A DNA stretch of 64,000 nt from positions 2,666,001 through 2,730,000 of the forward strand of contig JBBMOL010000012.1 of the NCBI GenBank assembly GCA_037954665.1. Reading direction: 5' to 3'. Below the pieces are notes generated by a model. The model did not search any database. It was not told the origin of the DNA and was given only the letters and a program-made list of their open reading frames with translations. A program made the translations under genes and the position numbers. This document shows, one piece after another, positions 21,734 to 32,799 of the stretch. Every line of letters begins with the position of its first letter. Position 1 is the stretch's first letter. The stretch comes from Laguncularia racemosa. Its lineage: Eukaryota; Streptophyta; Magnoliopsida; Myrtales; Combretaceae.

Positions 21734-24700
21734 AATATATATATATCATTCTCCCTCCCTTACAAGAATTTTTGTCCTCAAAAGTTATTTGGATTATTGA
21801 AGAGTTTTGGATATCTTCTTCTCATCTCCTCTTTTAATTCCTAAGTTGCTTCTCTTTCTATTTGATTGCTCCATTGCACTTTGACATATTTGATAACCCA
21901 CTTTCTCAAATTCTGCTCTTTAGTATCCACAATTCTAACAGGTCTATCCACTATTATGAGATTTGGCCACACTTGCAGAGGTTCTTGTACAGTGATTTGA
22001 TCTAGTTTTGGTACATTTTTTCTTAATATGGAAATGTGAAATACATTGTGTAGCCTAGCCAAACTTAGTGGCAATACCAAACTGTATGCCATTGGTCCAA
22101 TCCTCTCGAGAATTTTGAAGGGACCTACATATCTAGGATTTAATTTCCCTCTTAGTCCAAACCTTATTACTCCCTTCGTATGTGAGATCTTCAATAACAC
22201 ATGATCTCCCACTTGAAACTCTAATGAGTATCTCCTTTTGTCTGCATATGACTTTTAGGGGCTTTAGGCTAACTGCATTCTTTATCTTATCAACTTCACT
22301 TTGTTTACTGCATCTTGTACTGGATTAGGTCCCAATATTTGTTTTTCACCCATCTTATCCCAATGCAAAGGTGACCAACACTTTCTTCCATACAATGCCT
22401 CATATGGTGCCATTTAGATGGAAGCTTGATAACTATTATTGTAGGTAAACTCCACTAAGGGCAAATGTTCATCCCAATTTCCACCAAGGTCTAATGCATA
22501 GGCCCTCAACATATCCTTAAATATCTGAATTGTTCGCTTTGACTGGCCATCCATCTATAGGTGAAAAGCCATACTAAATTGAGGCTTTGTCCCAAGAGCC
22601 TTGTGCAAACTATTCCAAAACCTTCCCACAAATTTTGTATCTCTGTCTGACACTATGGAGATTAGTATCCTATGTAACTTTACAATTTTTTTGATGTAGA
22701 TTTGTACTAGTTTCTTAAGTTTGTACATAGTACCTATTAGTATAAAGTGATTCGATTTTGTAAGTCGGTCCATAATCACCCATACAGTGTCCAATTTTGT
22801 CAAAGATCTGAGTAGTGTAGTGATGAAATCCATGGTAACATGTTCTCATTTCCACTTTAGCACAGGTAACGACTGTAACATGCCAACAGGTCTCTAATGT
22901 TCTATCTTAATTTGTTGTCAGGTCAGACACTTAGATACATAATCAGCCATTTCTTTCTTCATATTCCTTTACCAGTAATAGTTTTTCAAATCTTTATACT
23001 TCTTGGTTCTTCTAGGGTGAACGAAATACCCATAATAGTGTGCCCCCTTTAATATTTCTTTCTTCAATTCATCTACACTTAGCCTACATAACCTGTAACC
23101 ATACCTCAATGCCCTCTCTATATCTTCATTAAATTCTACAACTCTTCCCTCTTCCATTCTTTTCTTTATTTCTTGTATTCTCTTGTCTTCAACTTGTGTA
23201 ACCTTTATTCTATCGATTAACATTGGTTGTATTCGTAGGCTGGTAAGTCTAGCTCCAATTTCATGACTCACAATCTCCTTATCTAATTTATGTATATCTT
23301 CTAATATCTTCTTTTGAGTTGTGATCAAAGTTACTAAATTACTATGCTTCTTTCTATTGAGTGCATCGACAATGACGTTAGCTTTTTCGGGATGGTATTG
23401 GATATCTAAGCTGTAGTCCTTTATCAGTTTGAACTAGCGTCTTTGCCTCATATTTAGCTCTTTTGTAATATGTGAATATTTTGCACTTCTCCCTATACAA
23501 GTAATGTTTCTATAACTTTGTTACAAATACTATGACTGCTAATTCTAGATCATGTGTTAGGTAATTCTTCTCATAAGACTTTAACTGCCTAGATGTGTAT
23601 GCAATCACCCTATCATTTTGCATCAACACACATCTAGGCCCTTAAATAGAGGCATCACTGTACACCATAAATTCTTCACCACTGACTGGTAGTGCAAGTA
23701 TCGGTGTAAAAGTTAATCCCTCCTTCAATGTCATGAAGCTTACTTCACATCTATCATCCCATACAAACTTTACTCCTTTTTTAGTCAACTTAGTTAAAGG
23801 GGTTGCTAGTTCAGAGAATTATTCCACAAATCTTCCGTGGTATCCTACTAACCCCAAGAAGCTTCTAATTTCTATTACAGTCTTTGGTATGGGCCATTCA
23901 TTTACAACTCTTATGTTTTTAAGATCTATAAATAATCCATCCTTACTAATCACACATCTAAAAAATGTGACTTGCTTTAACCAAAACTTACACTTCTTAA
24001 ACTTGGCGTATAAATTTTATACTTGCAATCTGCTCAATACTATCCTCAAGTGCTGCTTGTGATCTTCTTCATTTTTAAAGTAAATTAAAATGTCATCTAT
24101 GAACACGATGACAAACTTGTCCAAGTATTTCCTGAATATCTAGTTCATTAATCTATGAAGGCTGCTAGTACATTTGTAAGTCCAAAAGGCATCACTTGGA
24201 ACTCATAATGTTCGTACTTAGTTTAGAACACAGTCTTTTGGATGTCCTTTTCCTTGATCCTCAATTGATGCTACCCGAATCTCAAGTATGTTTTTTAGAA
24301 GACTTGAGCTCCTTGTAACTGATCAAACAAGTTACCAATCCTTGTAAGAGGGTATTTATTTTTAATTGTAACCTTGTTTAACTCCTAGTAGTCTATACAT
24401 AACCGCATATTGTTATCTTTCTTCTTTATAAATAGTATAGGTGTACCCCAAGGTGAAACACTTGGTCTGATAAACTTCTTATCCAATCATTCTTGTATTC
24501 AATCCTTCAACTCCTTCAATTCTATTGGTGCCATATAGTATGGTACTTTGGATATGAGAGTTGTACCAAACATTATATCTACACTAAGCTCAATCTCCCT
24601 TGTTGGGGATAAACTTAGCATTTCATCCAGAAATGCTCCAATAAACTCTTTCATTACCCTCACTCTATCAATTTTCATCATATCTTCAGCCTCAATTGCT

Positions 24701-25672
24701 ACGAAAGCTATGATACTTTTACCCTACATTTCATATGTTGATAATCCTATTAGCCTATGTGCTTCCAATTTAAAACTAAATTGTTCTCCTTATGTTGCAT
24801 GGGAAATATTGCAATAGTTCCTTAAACTTTTGCCATGTGATTACTCCTAGGTTAAGTCTAGAAACACTTGACCACCATTTGGAAATCGAACCTCTCAAAA
24901 AAAAAAAAAAAAACAGCATATTTTACCTTCTTATCGTTAGAAATTCCTAGCGCCTTAATGTCTTTTCCAACTCATCAACCTATTGCCCAACATCTAGTAG
25001 ATCATTTACCTTAAGTATGAACTATCTAACCATTTTGACAAAACAGTCCAAACCCACTTTTTCAACTAGCCTCTCTCTTTCTTTAATTTCCCTCATCATC
25101 TATGTCTGTCTCATACTCAGCATTTGCATCTCTTATATTTGTTGTTGTTATTACGCTACCACTCCTGCTAGAGTATTAATAGCTTCTAGCATCTATGCAT
25201 CGTTGATTTTGTTCCCCCTTATCCATGTTAAGGAGGTTTGGATGGCCTCCTACTATAGAAAACATTACCTCTAGCTTCTAAGTTTAACCTTGGTCTCGAG
25301 ATTCTCTTAGACATTCTATTAAATACATTAAGCTTTGAGGGAAAATATAAGAATATATACATTCCTCAAAGTATGGGATATCTAAACATTACTGAAGGGG
25401 TTTACTAATAAGTAATATTTATCCCATTTTTTAACTACTCGCATTGTGTATTGTCCTTTTATAGGTTCATTACCTAATTTATCTATAGGTCATGACTTAC
25501 TTTTTACTAGTTGAAACTTATATTATTGATCCTCACTTAATTCTAAAGATCATCAAGCCTAGGAAATTTATAAATTCATCAACCTAAGCTTTGAAGATCA
25601 CAAATCTACATTCTTTTAAGCAAAACCAAAGCTTATAGGGATCATCAACCTATGCTCTGATACTACTTAAGC
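21734..25672 (-). pseudogene. interior 2: decayed Tekay/Del pol with gag remnant
   Basis: Reading the minus strand from the right, a gag fragment near 25300-24960 is followed, with protease missing, by an RT leader (24681-24499, ...ELSVDIMFGTTLISK, PYYMAPIELKELKD). RT follows with many stops (MPFGLTN readable near 24185), then RNase H. The integrase core is at 22833-22555 (MDFITTLL; VSDRDTKFVGRFW gives the second Asp). The C-terminal module with chromodomain is at 22212-21841 (GKLNPRYVGPFKI, LHNVFHISILRK, VKVQWSNQIEREAT). Order and motifs match the Tekay/Del element at 35.8-40.9 kb, but nonsense and frameshift changes are dense, so this is an old copy. Confidence 0.8.
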
Positions 25673-26330
25673 TATAACACCTCAAAACCCAAGTACACTA
25701 CGACCCGCTATATGTCCTCAATACTAGAAGATAAGTAAAGGCTCAATTGTTATAATTTTTCAAGCATTATCTTTCAATTATTCAATATAATAAATAAATA
25801 TCTTAAATTACTACAATAGAAGCATTTATAAACTTCAACAGTATCACAATTTTTTAAAGAAATGTATATTCTCCCAAACATAATTCCTGTTCAATTTCCT
25901 CAATTTAAATACAATGGAAGCCTTTAACAATTTAAATAACATGATAATTTAAATCACAATTACAAATTATTCCATATTCTCCTTTCTCCTCATCGAGATC
26001 CTACTCATCATAATACACGTACTCCACATTCTCATCCATATCCTTATTTGCTTCTATTAGGGTTTTATCATACCCTACAATCTCTCTTATATCATCTACA
26101 ACTAAAAAAAAAAAAATTCTCACAAGGAGTGAGCTAACGCCTAGAATAGTGCATACCTACACACACACACACGCATGCCATGCTAGAAGCAATAACAAAT
26201 GCAAGATGCAACATAATATTCATACACGATTTTATTTATTTTTCATAATCTTTAACCAATACATAATCACATTATAATCATCTTCACACATAATATTTAC
26301 AAACATCTTTTCATAATCCACCCACAAGTA

Positions 26331-26361
<31 letters not shown>

Positions 26362-26882
26362 GACATTGGGTACTCACCATTGTCTATGAGTCCATGAGTC
26401 CTCACACATCAACCTTCCACATTACACATGACAACATTCCACATCACAACCTTCCACATACGACCTAAATCATTTTGGTACATGACTCTACTAGGGACAA
26501 CGTTACATACCGATCATCAAGGTGCCACCCCAAGAACACCGACCCACACTAGGTTTCTTGGACCCAGCAATTTACAATCATATGCACACTCAATCAGGTT
26601 CATTTACAATATTATTAAATCCACACGCAAAAATCTAATTTATCAAGTATAAGCAACAAACATGATATACACTTACTTGACTTTGCAAAACTTGTTTATC
26701 TTATACTTTTCTAGCTTCACAAGTCTTCTAAATCTATACATGATTCAAATTATATGCTTTTAGAATTGTATTCCTATAAATATCAAAAGGAAATAGACGG
26801 ATTTCAACTCAACACAGTCATGTTAGAGGCCGTGTAGGTGAACACTTAGTAGTACAAGATCGTGCTAAAGACCATGTACATT

Positions 26883-26915
<33 letters not shown>

Positions 26916-27817
26916 TTTGACATGGGCTAGATACAATCATGTTAAGAAGCTATGTATCTCTCTATTGATTTTTTTTTTTTAAAATAGGGTCTCAACATGG
27001 TTATGTTGAGAGGTCATGTATTTATTTGTCTACTATTTATTAACACTGTCTCAACATGGACATGTTCAGAGGTTATGTATCTCTTTGTTCATTATTCATT
27101 AACACAGTCTCAACATGATTATGTTAAGAGGTCATGTATTCCTCTATCTATTATTTATTAATACAGTTTCAACATGATCATGTATCTCTCTATTCACTAT
27201 TTATTGACACGATTTCAACATGGTCATATATCTCTTTGCCTATTGCTTATTAACACGGTTTCAACATGGTCATGTTGAGAGACCGTATATCTCTCTATTT
27301 ACTCTTTAAATTCAACATGCCCATAACATAATCATGTTAGGAGATCATGTATCTCATTGTATACTTTGTAAATCAATCTCTCAATTCAATTTCTAATAAA
27401 TTTAATCTAATCGATCTATCTAATATAAAATTTACAATGTAATACACTAGTAGGTACATTTACTTGACTCAAATTGTTATTGTGATGGATGAGTTGCTTG
27501 TTTTGTCCCTTGCGTGTCACATATTGATCTAGATCTATAAATGAATCTTAATTCATTATTCCCTACGCTACTATATACATGCATAAATCATGATTCATAA
27601 TCGTTAATCTATATACTTACCTTGATTTGATACACTCATTGCGGTGCGGTTATCCTCTCCTCTTGTAAATGTACACAAGAAGGCTCTAGGGTTCTATAAA
27701 GTACACAAATGAGACAAAAAAGTGTTAACCCTAGGTTAGATTCACTTATATACTTAGATCAAAAAATTACTATTCTATTCTCATTACTTTAAACTATTTA
27801 CTTTCTTATCCTCAACA
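25673..27817 (-). repeat. LTR 3 (5' LTR) of the compound element
   Basis: Starts TATAACACCTCAAAACCC beside the primer-binding site complement (25654-25665) and ends ...CCTCAACA at 27817. It contains an (AC)n tract at 26160-26173, (AT)n at 26331-26350, (CT)n at about 26884-26907 and the palindromic array at 26985-27345. Confidence 0.75.
26985..27345. repeat. palindromic tandem array in LTR 3
   Basis: Seven or so units with degenerate CTCAACATGGTCATGTTGAG palindromes; two units have lost half of the palindrome. It is the longest of the three arrays. Confidence 0.7.
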
Positions 27818-28100
27818 TATATATATATATATAATATTCTAAGTAATTACAATATATTTGTAATTAATCTAAGCTCTTTAGAGAGCCCACCACTAGATTC
27901 TTATCATATTATCTCAATACCATTCACATCCTAGTTCACCATTCATCGGGAGTCATGACCCATCTATAGTACATTCGTGAGTATCCACTACGAAATCACA
28001 TTTCCATCATCAAACGACTTCTTGATCACTTCCCTTTTTTATATGTTATCGATCAAAATTTTATCTTTTTATATATGATTTCACTGATTTATTCTTTTTG
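27818..28100. repeat. TNL-cluster intergenic block, right half
   Basis: AAGCTCTTTAGAGAGCCCACCACTAG and CTCAATACCATTCAC (27869-27925) match 12450-12510, completing the copy begun at 14861. The 27869 segment is split here only by the inserted compound element. Confidence 0.5.
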
Positions 28101-28587
28101 TATTTTATTTCTATTTTTAACGCTTTATATTCCATCATAATTAAAAAACGATATATTTCAGTTTTATTACTTTATAATAAAATAAAATTATGAAATATAT
28201 CTAATAGAAAAATGTAATAAAATAAAAAATCAAATCACATCTCTACCGTTGGGTCAATTGGAAAAGAGTAATGTACATCAATTGAGAACTTTCGATGCAC
28301 CTCCACGAGTATTTTCTGCAAAATCACTTCTCTATTATTGCATTACTTTTCATCAATTTTCTTTCTTACATTTCATCAATTAAATTTCATTTTCGTGTAT
28401 ATGTTTTCAACGTTGACACTTTTTGTATCCATATTTTTATTTTTTACATTATATATATTTTTAATAATATTATAAATTATTATTATTTTAGAATAATATT
28501 ATATTATATTATAAAATAATAATAATTTATTAAATAATATTATTAAATGCAAATAACAAAAAAAATATAGAAAAAACTCCTCGAAAA
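28101..28587. other. AT-rich spacer with an A/T-only hairpin
   Basis: Arms at 28462-28490 and 28511-28541 are largely reverse complements (TAAATTATTATTATTTTA / TAAAATAATAATAATTTA) and would form a hairpin. Composition alone could produce this. There is no gene. Confidence 0.4.
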
Positions 28588-29105
28588 AAAGAGAGAGGAT
28601 GTGTTAAAATATACTTGATTAAATTCATTATAATAGTAAAAAAAAAACTACAAAATAAAAGGAAAAATTACAAATAAAACTTTCACACTTTGACATGGTA
28701 CTACTCCATAAGCCTATGAAATGTAATTTAATACTTTTTAAACTCTTATTGCCTTGTTAGAAAAAAAAATAAATAAAAATTCTTATTGGCATATCAAAGA
28801 CGTTTGCTTTTTCTGTTGAAAAAATAGTGCAAGGTCTAAATTTGAGGGTATTTAAATACACTATGATATCAATCAAAGTTCAAGGTAATTTGCAATTATA
28901 AGTTATTTGCTAATTCATGAGACTTTTATAAGATTAAGGGTGTATTAAATACATTTTTTCCAAAAATAAAAATAAAAAAGGAAATGATAAAAAGAAACAT
29001 ATTGTTCATCTTCTTCCTTGTCCAAACCTTATTGGCTAAGTACTATGTTCCACCTATCTACACAATGCCGTAAGGGTCTAAGCAAGTCACAAAATACTGA
29101 GTGTC
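28588..29105. repeat. TNL-cluster intergenic block, also at 62.6 kb
   Basis: GAGGATGTGTTAA...ATACTTGATT, TTCATCTTCTTCC and TTGGCTAxGTACT occur in the same order at 62590-62910. Confidence 0.5.
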
Positions 29106-29897
29106 TCTCTTTACATGATGAGAAAGCTTAATGCTGTGACAGTTTCTATGTTTTGTTCTTGCTGAAGCTGTAGATAAATTACTAATCTGCTAGTTTCAAA
29201 CAACTCATACAACAAAGCCGCATCTGTGTTCAGGGACATAAAGGTCTATGAAAGTTTGCCACACAATTCATGTTTCACTCCAATAATATTAAATGATTAA
29301 AAAAAAAAAAAAAAACTCTACCAGGATGATGTGGATGCATCCATGTAAATTGTGGTTGTTGTTGTAAAATGAGTACAAGGTCTGGGTAAGGGGGAAGACA
29401 AATAGTGATTTTTCCATTACTTTCTTTTTTATATTTATAATTTAATTTGTCTAATTTTGTAGGGTATTTTATGATTATAATGACATTAATCAAGTATGAT
29501 TAATTTAAAACATATATTTATCCATATAAAAATTCAACCAATTTGATCTTTCTATCAATTTTTTAGCAGAAAACCTTAAAGTTATTCCATATATGTTTTC
29601 TCATCAAGTTGGAATTAATTATAATCCATATAATTATTCAATCAATTTGATCTTTCTTCTAATCTATGGGAAACACAAAACCTTCAAATTATTCCATATA
29701 TACTTTCTCATTGGGTTCTTCATTTGAAAATGTTGTTTTAGTATCCATTTGTCGGTACACATATGTACGTGAATACAAACAAAACTCCAATTGAGATCAT
29801 TCTAACTATTGTTGCATATGTATCAAAATTATCAATACCATCCCTTTTCATGAAACCTCCATCCACTACCTAGAACTCTCTATATAATGATAATATA
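29106..29897. other. intergenic DNA, nothing recognised
   Basis: A short, less AT-rich stretch at 29105-29280 has no recognisable domain. The rest is AT-rich up to the target duplication ATATA at 29893-29897. Confidence 0.35.
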
Positions 29898-30917
29898 TGA
29901 TGGGAATCTTCTCGGTGATTTTGATGGATAGGGAACTTGATTTGGGTGATGATCCAAATCACTTATATGCATACTTGTTTTCTTTATCTAATAAATATTT
30001 GAATGATATTCTAACAGGTACAACGATATTTCCTCACAGGATGCCAAATGAACTTCACTGTTGGTCAATTAGGGACATCATCGGATTCTCATCCAATGGC
30101 TCATTATGATCAACATTGCCTCGACGCATCAACTCTTTGAAGATTATTATCTTTTGTACTTGTAATTTATTTCTTTAAACTATTTATTTTGTAAGTTTTT
30201 AGGAAATTTTATTTGGTTGTAATTTGTGTTTTAAGATCGGCCACCCTATAGTGGCATAGTTGTAATTTCTAGTCACTTTAACCCTAAAGGGAGCAAGTAT
30301 AAATACTTGTTTAAGTAGGGTTTTAAGGAGGAGGAGAATACACTTGAAAATTGCAACAAACATTTTCGTGAGAGATTAGGGTTTCCTAAGATTTCATAGG
30401 ACTCTTATAAATTTCAATCCAATTGGAATCGTGGCGAGTTTGTAACTTAGTGAATTGTGAGTTATATCAATTCCCTAAGTTGATTTCCTTTTCATCACTA
30501 GTGTGTAATATCTAGGGTTGATTAGGGTGGGTTCTTATTGCTCTGATTTTGGTGTCATTTGTGATACCAAAATCCTTTAATATTATGTTATCGAATTAAT
30601 TGGTTTTATATCATTATATTGCCTTCAATTTATCTTATATTGTTTTGCGTGGAATTCCATTGTGTTGAGGAGGAGTTTACGGTTTATTTGTATGTGTTAT
30701 TGGTTGGGATTTCATTGGATGTTGAGTTAAGTTCTTGATTCATTTGAGAAATATCATCATTGTGGTTTTAATCTTCATTGACTTTCATAAATCGAATCAC
30801 CTTCAAATTTTAGGGTTCACGCCAACTTGTTCCAATTTGAACCGATTTTGATCTTATGATTAGGAGTTGTTCAATTGGTTTATTTACATATGCTTAGAGC
30901 CCCTTTTAAGTATATCA
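29898..30917 (+). repeat. 5' LTR of the gag-protease element
   Basis: TGATGGGAATC...AAGTATATCA, about 1,020 bp, with a TATA box GTATAAATA at 30298-30306. The open frame at 29897-30109 inside it is LTR sequence, not a gene. Confidence 0.8.
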
Positions 30918-32209
30918 TATTTGGTATCAAAGCTTGTGGTCGTGAGAAGGGGTTAATTGATTTTGAATTCGAAAATTAGGGATTGTTGAGTTAGCACCTT
31001 GATCCGAATTATGAAGTGGAGTTGAGTTATTTCATTGTGTTGTTGAAGTGCTATCATTGTTGTTAGTTGTTGTAGATTTAGAGTACTTGTAACATTCTTA
31101 GCTTCCTTGAGAATTGGCTGTGAGTGTGTAGTGCCCTTGAAGTGGACTGTGAGGAGTAAGGAGTGTTGATCATTTGTGATCAAGTGGAGAAGAGTGAATT
31201 GTTGTGTGTTGTTTTTGGAAATTGAGTAACATTTGTGATTTTCAAACTTGAATTTTTAGAATTGAGGTGTGAGTTAAGGAAGCAATTTGAATTTCAAAAC
31301 ACACATTAAGTGATTGAGTAATTGTGTATTCATTTGAATTCGAAAGTGGCTCCTTACCATTGGTGGAATAGAGCAATTATTGAACTTAATTTGAATTTGA
31401 ATTTGAGCTGCATTGATTGTTGAAAATTGCGGTTTGTTAACTTATTTGGAAGTAGAAAAGTGCATCGTGACTTAAAGGTGTAAGTATGTGGTGTTGTGTT
31501 TTGTAAAGTTAGTGAAGAGTGTGTGTACATTTGGTGTGGTGTTGTGTGTGTTGTATAGAGAAGTGTTGCTAGGGGCGTGAATGGTGGTGGAACCATGAGC
31601 AAAAGGAGTTGTATGGCAGTGAAGTTTGTATTTCTGTATGTGTTGAGTTGCTGCCTATTGTGAAGTTAATTAGTGTTAAACTAAAGCAAGAAAAGGAAAG
31701 TTGAGTAGTAGAATTTGAATTCAAACAAAACAATTAAAGTGTGAAAGTAATTGAACTCATTACTTAAACACTTGTGGTTGAATTTAATTCTTAACTACGT
31801 AGAAGTGATTGTGTGTACTTCATTTATTTAACTTTACTTGAAGTACTAAGAATTATCTCCTTGTGTTTTAGGTTCTTGCAATGTAGGTTTAATATATTGG
31901 TGTGGTTGTTAAGCATCTTCTTGTGAATTGGTGTTGTTAAAGGATTGTGCTGTAATTTGTGGAAGTGTACTTCATCAAATCACAAGCATGTCAAACGATA
32001 GTGTGAATAGGGGAATTGGCAATGAGGCCAATAGCTAGGTTAGTGGAGGTCAGGGTCATAACATTGCAGGTAGAAGGACTTTGGAAGAACAACTCCGGGA
32101 TCTTACTACTATTGTTGCTACTTTAGCAACCATGATTGATAGGATGACATTGCCACAACCGCCGGTGGTAAACCCTTAGGCACTACCTCGAGTAGCTCCA
32201 CAAAACCTC
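30918..32209 (+). pseudogene. leader and gag N-terminus of the gag-protease element
   Basis: A primer-binding site and a long AT-rich leader (30934-31987) precede an ATG at 31988 that opens a gag-like start (MSNDSVNRGIGNEANS, then a TAG). TLEEQLRDLTTIVATLATM, a coiled segment common in gypsy Gag N-termini, follows. Two TAG codons fit CAG-to-TAG change. The frame is cut at 32209 by the solo-LTR insertion and resumes at 44181. Confidence 0.65.
32205..32209 (+). other. target site duplication ACCTC (left) of the solo LTR
   Basis: ACCTC at 32205-32209 is repeated at 44176-44180, exactly beside the TGATG and CATCA ends of the solo LTR. Confidence 0.75.
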
Positions 32210-32794
32210 TGATGCGTGTAACCCTAGGTATGTTAAACCTAGAACCCCAACGATGTTACTTGGTTTCAATTACCCTAAGGATCGTCTTGAATAAGCGATG
32301 CGTAACTAGACCCTAATCAAACCCGTTGACTGTAACCTAAGTTATCAAAAGTTATTCCTAGTAATTCAATTAAGAATCCTATGGAAAAGTTCTTTTGCAA
32401 AAGAACAAAAAGAGGTATTTCATATCTCACAAAAAAGATGTGTTTTCATATATCAAAAGTTGTCTCTTTACCGGCCCCTAGCACGGTATATATAGCACAC
32501 GAATACAATACGGAAAAACCTAACACAATATGAAAAATCCTAAGTTTCCTAATCTATTTGTTACCTTATCCTCATGTAACCGAGTAGGCAACTAAATAAT
32601 ATAAATTATAAACCAAAACAAATTAAAAATCCTAAGTTGCCTATTCTATCATTGTGTCACCAATTAGGCAACTAAATAACATAAATAACAAACCAACAAA
32701 TAAAAATAAACATTAACAAAACCGAATGTATCCTCTAGTGTAGCGGTCTACGCAAACATTTAATGCCCCTAAATTATTTCATCCTTCCATGGTC

Positions 32795-32799
32795 ACGTG
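32795..32799. other. target site duplication ACGTG (left) of the Tekay/Del element
   Basis: ACGTG at 32795-32799 is repeated at 43985-43989, flanking the two LTRs exactly. Confidence 0.85.

Larger units (their letters stand above)
15111..27817 (-). mobile_element. compound Tekay/Del-type Ty3/gypsy element: LTR - partial interior - LTR - interior - LTR
   Basis: Three copies of a 2.1-kb LTR (15111-17209, 18238-21733 including a nested insert, 25673-27817) alternate with two interiors (17210-18237 and 21734-25672), all on the minus strand. Primer-binding sites for initiator-Met tRNA (complement of TGGTATCAGAGC) lie beside the second and third LTR at about 18219-18230 and 25654-25665. A polypurine tract (minus strand, 21747-21761) borders the middle LTR. 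The first interior lacks nearly all of pol. Such a chain is expected from unequal recombination between related elements. I could not find a convincing 5-bp target duplication. Confidence 0.8.

Noticed and set aside
17581..25274. Open frames at 17581-17796 and 25017-25274 (plus strand), similar to each other
   Set aside because: They are antisense shadows of the same gag remnant in the two interiors of the compound element.
28246..28310. Short tRNA-like GTTGGGTCAATTGG stretch
   Set aside because: No cloverleaf, TΨC arm or anticodon stem can be drawn.
29897..30109. Open frame of 70 codons as a host gene
   Set aside because: It lies inside the 5' LTR of the gag-protease element and has a decayed copy in the 3' LTR.
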